In this document: positions 59,888 to 64,000 of the stretch, piece by piece
Numbering within the stretch: position 1 is the stretch's first letter
Layout: each line of letters starts with the position of its first letter
Assembly: GCA_046347045.1 (NCBI GenBank)
Contig: JAXMGX010000018.1
Coordinates: 1-64,000 of the forward strand
Source: ZC4RG30 sp046347045
Lineage (GTDB): Bacteria; Pseudomonadota; Gammaproteobacteria; Steroidobacterales; Steroidobacteraceae
Reading direction: 5' to 3'
Length of the DNA: 64,000 bases
Position numbers and translations under genes: made by a program
Notes under the pieces: generated by a model
Told to the model about the DNA's origin: nothing
Seen by the model: the letters and a program-made list of their open reading frames with translations, nothing else
Databases searched by the model: none

Positions 59888-60551
59888 TCCGGCGGCCGCG
59901 CTGGCGCGCGGCGCCGCAGAGCTGGGCGTCGCACTCGATGCAGCACAGCGGGAGCGGTTGCTGAAGCTTGCCGCGGAGCTGCTGCGCTGGAACAAGGCCT
60001 ACAACCTCACGGCCATCACCGATCCCGCCGCGGTGCTCACGCATCATCTGCTCGATTCGCTGGCGGTGGCGGCGGATCTGCACGGCGCCACCGTGGCCGA
60101 CGTGGGCACGGGCGCGGGATTTCCCGGCCTGCCGCTGGCCATCGTGCAGCCGCAGCGGCAGTTCACGCTGATCGACACGGTGGACAAGAAGCTGCGCTTC
60201 ATCGATCACGTGGTGCGGGAGCTGGGCCTGGGCAATGTGAAGACGCGGCATGCGAGGGTGGAGACGCTGCGCACCGGCGCCGGCGCCGATTTCGACCTGC
60301 CGTTCGATACCGTCATCGCCCGCGCCTTCGCGCCGCTGCCGAAGATGCTGCAGCTCGTGGCGCCGCTGTGCGGTCCGCACACCCGGGTGCTGGCCATGGT
60401 GGGTCGCTGGCCGCCAGCCGATGCGGCCGAGGCCGTGATCCCGCCGCAGTGGCATCTGGTGAGCGAACGCCCCATCGAGGTGCCGGGCCTGGGTGCCGAG
60501 CGGCATATACTCTGCCTCATGCACAGCCCCAACACTTCCGCAGGCCGCTGA
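59880..60551 (+). CDS. rsmG: 16S rRNA (guanine527-N7)-methyltransferase
   Basis: 223 residues. Class I SAM fold with VADVGTGAGFPGLPLAIVQP (motif I), LIDTVDKKLRFIDHVV, HARVETLR and FDTVIARAFAPLPKML. It methylates G527 of 16S rRNA. The start is GTG at 59880 (MADPAAALARGAAELG), overlapping the upstream stop by 8 bases; the frame opens further upstream but lies inside the previous gene. ParA follows after 4 bases. Confidence 0.94.
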   Translation: MADPAAALARGAAELGVALDAAQRERLLKLAAELLRWNKAYNLTAITDPAAVLTHHLLDSLAVAADLHGATVADVGTGAGFPGLPLAIVQPQRQFTLIDTVDKKLRFIDHVVRELGLGNVKTRHARVETLRTGAGADFDLPFDTVIARAFAPLPKMLQLVAPLCGPHTRVLAMVGRWPPADAAEAVIPPQWHLVSERPIEVPGLGAERHILCLMHSPNTSAGR

Positions 60552-60555
60552 ACGC

Positions 60556-61380
60556 ATGCAACGCGTCATCGCCATCGCCAACCAGAAGGGCGGGGTGGGC
60601 AAGACCACCACGGCCGTGAACCTGGCCGCCTCGCTGGCGGCCACGCAGCGGCGCGTGCTGCTGATCGACCTTGACCCGCAGGGCAATGCCACCATGGGTT
60701 GCGGCGTGGAGAAATCCGCCGTGGAGAAGGGTAGCTGCGAGGTGCTGCTGGGCGAGTGCACCGCGCAGGACGCCATCGTGCACGTGCAGGGCGCGCAGTT
60801 CTCGGTCATTCCAACCAACCAGGACCTCACCTCGGCCGAAGTGCGGCTGATCACCGGCGCCGAAGGCCGCGAACAGCGGCTGCGCGAGGCGATCGAACCC
60901 GTGCGCGGCAACTACGATGTGATCATCATCGACTGCCCGCCGGCGCTGAACATGCTGACGCTGAACGCGCTGGTGGCGGCAGACAGCGTGATCGTGCCAA
61001 TGCAGTGCGAGTACTACGCGCTCGAGGGGCTGTCCGCGCTCAGCGCCACCATCGACCAGGTGCGCGAGGCGGTGAACCCCGGTCTGCACATCGAGGGCAT
61101 ACTGCGCACCATGTATGACCCGCGGAACAATCTTTCCACTGAAGTGTCGGCGCAACTGTTGCAGCACTTTGGCGATGCAGTATTCCGCACGGTGATTCCG
61201 CGCAATGTGCGGCTGGCCGAGGCGCCCTCGTTCGGCAAGCCCGCGCTGCTGCACGACAAGGATTCCCGCGGCGCGCTGGCGTATCTGGCGCTGGCAGGCG
61301 AGATGATCCGTCGCGAGGAAGAGGCGCGCGAGGCCGTGAAGGCGGACGAGTCTGCACAGCCCGCGGAGTCCATGCGATGA
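60556..61380 (+). CDS. parA: Chromosome partitioning ATPase ParA
   Basis: 274 residues. Deviant Walker A KGGVGKTTTAVN at about 11-22, switch I region, IDLDPQGNATMG and the Walker B-like DVIIIDCPPALNML, with PMQCEYYALEGLSAL. It is the chromosomal ParA that segregates origins with ParB. It overlaps parB by 4 bases (ATGA, 61377-61380). The ATG at 60556 is chosen because the N-terminus MQRVIAIANQKGG matches the family. Confidence 0.97.
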   Translation: MQRVIAIANQKGGVGKTTTAVNLAASLAATQRRVLLIDLDPQGNATMGCGVEKSAVEKGSCEVLLGECTAQDAIVHVQGAQFSVIPTNQDLTSAEVRLITGAEGREQRLREAIEPVRGNYDVIIIDCPPALNMLTLNALVAADSVIVPMQCEYYALEGLSALSATIDQVREAVNPGLHIEGILRTMYDPRNNLSTEVSAQLLQHFGDAVFRTVIPRNVRLAEAPSFGKPALLHDKDSRGALAYLALAGEMIRREEEAREAVKADESAQPAESMR

Positions 61381-62435
61381 CGCAAAAAAAACCGTCCCTG
61401 GGAAGAGGGCTGGCCGATTTGCTCGGCGCATCGCGCGCGCGCGCAGCCGTGCCGGCGAAGCCCGTGCCCATCGCGCCGTCCGCGCCTGGCGCTGGCGGCG
61501 GTGCAACCAGCGCGCCGGCGCTGCAGCCATCATCCACGTCCGCAGGCCAGGTGCCGGGCGTTGCCGCGGATACGGCGGCGTCAGTCGCGACGTCCGTGCC
61601 CGCTTCACCCGCGCCGCGCGGCGGTGGCGATGAACTCGCGCATCTGCCGCTCGATGTGCTGCAGCGGGGCAAGTACCAGCCGCGCGTGGACATGCGGCAG
61701 GAAGCGCTGGAAGAACTGGCCATCTCCATCCGCAATCAAGGCCTCATCCAGCCCATCGTCGTGCGTCCATTGAAGGATGCCGGCGCCGCCGGCATCCGCT
61801 ACGAAATCATCGCCGGCGAACGCCGCTGGCGCGCCGCGCAGATCGCCGGGCTCAAGACCATCCCCGCCGTCATCCGCCGCGTGGCCGACGATGCGGCCAT
61901 CGCGATGGCGCTGATCGAAAACATCCAGCGCGAAGATCTGAATCCGCTCGAAGAGGCGCGCGCACTCGAAAGGCTCATCGCGGAATTCGGCGTGACGCAT
62001 CAACAGGCCGCGGATGCCGTTGGCCGTTCACGCGCTACGGTCAGCAACCTGCTGCGTCTGCTCGAACTCGCGCCCGATGTGTCGATGATGGTGGAGAAGC
62101 GCCAACTCGAGATGGGCCATGCGCGCGCGTTGCTCGGACTTGCCAACCGTCGACAGCAGACACAGTTGGCTGAACAAGTCGTCAGGGAAGGCCTGTCGGT
62201 GCGCACCACTGAGGCGTTGGTGCGCAAGCTGGCCGCGCCGGCCGAGGCGGCTCCCAAACCCGCAATTGCTGCGTCGCACAAGGCAGATCCGAATGTGGCT
62301 GCACTGCAACAGGACCTGACCGAGCGGCTGGGCGCCAAGGTATTGATTCAGCAGGCTTCTGGCGGGAAGGGCAAGCTGGTCATCAGCTACAACAGCCTGG
62401 ACGAGCTGGACGGAATCCTGGGTCATATCCATTGA
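61377..62435 (+). CDS. parB: Chromosome partitioning protein ParB
   Basis: 352 residues. N-terminal LGRGLADLLGASRARA, an Ala/Pro-rich linker (about 20-80), then the ParB/Srx domain with QPRVDMRQEALEELAISIRNQGLIQPIVV, GERRWRAAQ (CTP/Arg patch) and NIQREDLNPLEEARALERL. The HTH is VTHQQAADAVGRSRATVSNLLRL, and the dimerisation domain is at the end. It binds parS sites near the origin. No consensus parS is seen in the window. Confidence 0.96.
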   Translation: MTQKKPSLGRGLADLLGASRARAAVPAKPVPIAPSAPGAGGGATSAPALQPSSTSAGQVPGVAADTAASVATSVPASPAPRGGGDELAHLPLDVLQRGKYQPRVDMRQEALEELAISIRNQGLIQPIVVRPLKDAGAAGIRYEIIAGERRWRAAQIAGLKTIPAVIRRVADDAAIAMALIENIQREDLNPLEEARALERLIAEFGVTHQQAADAVGRSRATVSNLLRLLELAPDVSMMVEKRQLEMGHARALLGLANRRQQTQLAEQVVREGLSVRTTEALVRKLAAPAEAAPKPAIAASHKADPNVAALQQDLTERLGAKVLIQQASGGKGKLVISYNSLDELDGILGHIH

Positions 62436-62458
62436 CAATAGCTGCCTAAGCATTGACC

Positions 62459-62487
62459 TTGCTCCTGCCCTAGGCAGTCCGTATACT
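62459..62487 (+). promoter_or_regulatory. Sigma-70 promoter of the atp operon
   Basis: TTGCTC (62459-62464), a 17-base spacer and TATACT (62482-62487) form a plausible sigma-70 promoter, with start near 62494, about 27 bases before atpI. An imperfectly spaced inverted repeat CTGCCTA/TAGGCAG (62442-62448 and 62471-62477) overlaps it and could be an operator or the parB terminator stem. Confidence 0.6.
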
Positions 62488-62520
62488 GCGCGCGCTTTCA
62501 AGGCCACCGGACCCCAAAAG

Positions 62521-62907
62521 ATGCTCGCGCGCGACCCGGCAACTCGTCGACTCGCTGCGCGGATTCTCGGAGCCCAGGCGGCCACGACGATCGTGATCGC
62601 TGCGCTGTGTCTGGTCTTCGGAGGCCGGATACAGGCGCTGTCGGCACTGGCCGGCGGCGGGATAGGGCTGGTCGCAAACGCCTACATGAGCTTCTCCGCA
62701 CTGCGCCCGATGTCGGGCGCTGGGGGCGCGCTTGGCAGGTTGATCTTTGCGCAGCTCGTGAAGGTGGCGCTGACAGTGGGCGGCATGCTCATCGTCGCGC
62801 AGGGCAGGTGGGCCAACTGGCCGGTGCTCATCCTCGCCTACGCAGCGACGTTGTTTGTGTTCTGGCTGGTGCCCGTGCTGATGATGCGCACGCGCCGGGC
62901 CGGATGA
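62521..62907 (+). CDS. atpI: ATP synthase subunit I
   Basis: 128 residues with four hydrophobic helices. The pattern GAQAATTIVIAALCLVFGGR, SALAGGGIGLVANAYMSFSA and VLILAYAATLFVFWLVPVLMM matches AtpI, a small membrane protein involved in c-ring assembly or Mg2+ supply. It is the first gene of the atp operon, with atpB 40 bases downstream. The ATG at 62521 is the best start. Confidence 0.9.
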   Translation: MLARDPATRRLAARILGAQAATTIVIAALCLVFGGRIQALSALAGGGIGLVANAYMSFSALRPMSGAGGALGRLIFAQLVKVALTVGGMLIVAQGRWANWPVLILAYAATLFVFWLVPVLMMRTRRAG

Positions 62908-62947
62908 AGAGAACGCGGAACAGAAGTATTTAGGGATACGAAGAACG

Positions 62948-63787
62948 ATGGCTGCTGAACACGGCGCGGAACACGCGGCTCCCTCCGCCACGGACTACAT
63001 CAACCACCACATGACTCACCTGAAGGTGGGCGAGGGGTTCTGGTCCTGGCACGTGGACACGCTGATCATGTCGGCGGCGCTCGCGCTCATCGTGATGTTC
63101 ATCCTCGGCCGCGCCGCGCGCCAGGCCACCGCCGGCGTGCCCAGCCGATTCGTGTGCTTCATCGAGATCGTCTTCGGCTTCATCGACAACCTGGTCAGCG
63201 AGATCTACCACGGCAACCGCAGGTTCCTCGTGGCGCTGGCGCTGGCACTGTTCACGTGGATCGTGGCGATGAACGCCATGGATCTGCTGCCGCTCGACCT
63301 GCCGTCGAACATCGCGGGTGCCGCAGGCTTCGAGCATGCCTTCTGGCGCGTGCTGCCCACCGCCGATCTCAACGGCACGCTGGCCATGGCGCTGGTGGTG
63401 CTGGTGCTGGTGATCGGTGCCTCGATCCGCGTCAAGGGCGTGGGTGGCTATGTGCACGAGTGGACCTCGGCGCCGTTCGGCTCGCACCCGGTGCTGTGGA
63501 TCCCCAACATCTTCCTGAACGCCGTGGAACTGCTGGCCAAGCCCGTGTCGCTGGCCATGCGACTGTTCGGCAACATGTTCGCCGGCGAGTTGCTGTTCAT
63601 GCTGATCGCGTTGCTGGGTCTTGCCGCAGCGGAGGCCACGGGCATCGCGTTCGGCGCGTTCTTCATCGGTCAGGTGCTGCTCGCCGCGGGATGGGCGATC
63701 TTCCACATCCTGATCGTGCTGCTGCAGGCCTACATCTTCACCGTGCTGCCCATCGTGTACATCTCGATGGCCGAAGCACACCACTGA
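62948..63787 (+). CDS. atpB: ATP synthase F0 subunit a
   Basis: 279 residues with about five to six membrane helices. Key segment AVELLAKPVSLAMRLFGNMFAGELLFM includes the essential Arg of the proton channel; WHVDTLIMSAALALIVMFILG and PSRFVCFIEIVFGFIDNLVSE are at the N-terminal half. It forms the proton half-channels beside the c-ring. The N-terminus carries an extra His-rich stretch (NHHMTHL). It is followed after 40 bases by atpE. Confidence 0.97.
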   Translation: MAAEHGAEHAAPSATDYINHHMTHLKVGEGFWSWHVDTLIMSAALALIVMFILGRAARQATAGVPSRFVCFIEIVFGFIDNLVSEIYHGNRRFLVALALALFTWIVAMNAMDLLPLDLPSNIAGAAGFEHAFWRVLPTADLNGTLAMALVVLVLVIGASIRVKGVGGYVHEWTSAPFGSHPVLWIPNIFLNAVELLAKPVSLAMRLFGNMFAGELLFMLIALLGLAAAEATGIAFGAFFIGQVLLAAGWAIFHILIVLLQAYIFTVLPIVYISMAEAHH

Positions 63788-63827
63788 TTTCCTTTGTTTG
63801 ATATCAAGTTCGACCAGGAGTATTGAA
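63788..63827 (+). promoter_or_regulatory. Translational enhancer/ribosome binding site of atpE
   Basis: This 40-base leader is much more A/T-rich than the surroundings (e.g. TTTCCTTTGTTTGATATCAA) and ends with AGGAG (63816-63820) 7 bases before the ATG. It resembles the U-rich initiation region of E. coli atpE that raises the c-subunit yield. Confidence 0.5.
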
Positions 63828-64000
63828 ATGGAAGCTACCGCACTTGTTCAGGGTTACATGGCTCTCGGCATCGGCCTCATCATCGGCCTGGGCGCCATCG
63901 GCGCCTGCATCGGCATCGGCATCATGGGCGCCAAGTTCCTCGAGTCTTCGGCCCGCCAGCCCGAGCTGACCCCGAAGCTGCAGCAGAGCATGTTCCTGCT
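63828..64000 (+). CDS. atpE: ATP synthase F0 subunit c (3' end outside window)
   Basis: The first about 57 residues are present. Helix 1 is MALGIGLIIGLGAIGACIGIG with the Gly-rich GxGxGxG packing pattern, followed by IMGAKFLESSARQPELTPKLQ (the polar loop with the conserved Arg-Gln-Pro). The second helix, with the ion-binding carboxylate, falls beyond the right edge. It forms the rotating c-ring. Translation is set by the leader described just upstream. Confidence 0.95.
   Translation, partial: MEATALVQGYMALGIGLIIGLGAIGACIGIGIMGAKFLESSARQPELTPKLQQSMFL

Noticed and set aside
60556..62435. parS sites near parA/parB
   Set aside because: I looked for TGTTTCACGTGAAACA-like or TGTTCCACGTGGAACA palindromes by eye and saw none in the window; they may lie outside it.
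62432..62458. TTGACA (62432) and TTGACC (62453) as possible -35 boxes for the atp operon
   Set aside because: They are 44 and 23 bases from the TATACT -10, too far. TTGCTC at 62459 has the right 17-base spacing.
1..64000. tRNA, rRNA, CRISPR arrays, insertion sequences and integrases
   Set aside because: No cloverleaf-like T-loop/CCA pattern, no regular spaced repeats and no transposase or integrase motif were seen on either strand. A tRNA scan would be needed to be certain.

Overview
The window is very G+C-rich and densely coded, with no stretch over about 300 bases lacking a gene, and I see no tRNA, rRNA, insertion sequence, phage or CRISPR array. The gene content suggests a high-GC gammaproteobacterial chromosome of the Xanthomonadales/Nevskiales/Steroidobacterales sort. 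Supporting signs are the blocks yibN-grxC-secB-gpsA, glnA-(DUF4124)-ntrB-ntrC, tatABC and rsmG-parA-parB-atpI-atpB-atpE, plus a very large TonB receptor. The placement is inferred from gene order and family resemblance, not from a phylogeny. The rsmG-parAB-atp block at the right end suggests the window lies near the replication origin.

Layout. 1-4.7 kb: the tail of an MFS transporter, then an outer-membrane barrel and a periplasmic cupredoxin transcribed away from a membrane-anchored c-di-GMP phosphodiesterase. 4.6-15.7 kb: a trehalose/glycogen region (GH133-type debranching enzyme, treZ, treY, glgX) interrupted by a mechanosensitive channel, which suggests an osmotic or carbon-storage role. 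15.8-21.3 kb: small PilZ and DUF2934 genes, then a probable operon of GST, DUF1761, a Tat-exported carotenoid oxygenase, DUF2167, a membrane protein and a J-like protein, closed by a terminator. 21.3-29.3 kb: glyQS, divergent from glnA. glnA has a textbook sigma-54 promoter with two upstream NtrC sites and is followed by ntrB and ntrC.

29.3-37 kb: a second MscS channel; a flavocytochrome of the 4-cresol dehydrogenase/vanillyl-alcohol oxidase family with its cytochrome c and a small Tat protein, divergent from an AraC regulator; an NmrA-type reductase, an aminotransferase and pyrD. 37-45 kb: trmL, an outer-membrane barrel, then gpsA-secB-grxC-yibN facing envC, a second EAL protein and a DedA protein. 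The 5' end of gpsA is preceded by a fragment of another gpsA copy. 45-58.3 kb: a 1246-residue TonB receptor, a prolyl-hydroxylase-like oxygenase, MAPEG, SRPBCC, EamA and POT transporters, tatABC, dtd, a di-haem cytochrome and an S9 peptidase. 58.3-64 kb: acuI-unknown-rsmG-parA-parB as an overlapping chain, then the start of the ATP synthase operon; atpE runs off the end.

Two features recur. Genes within operons often overlap by 1-4 bases (ATGA or TGATG). Convergent neighbours often overlap at their 3' ends (six cases, 4 to 59 bases). The best candidates for new biology are the cupredoxin/porin/c-di-GMP module, the flavocytochrome operon with its unknown Tat protein, the Tat-carotenoid-oxygenase operon and the gpsA recombination scar.
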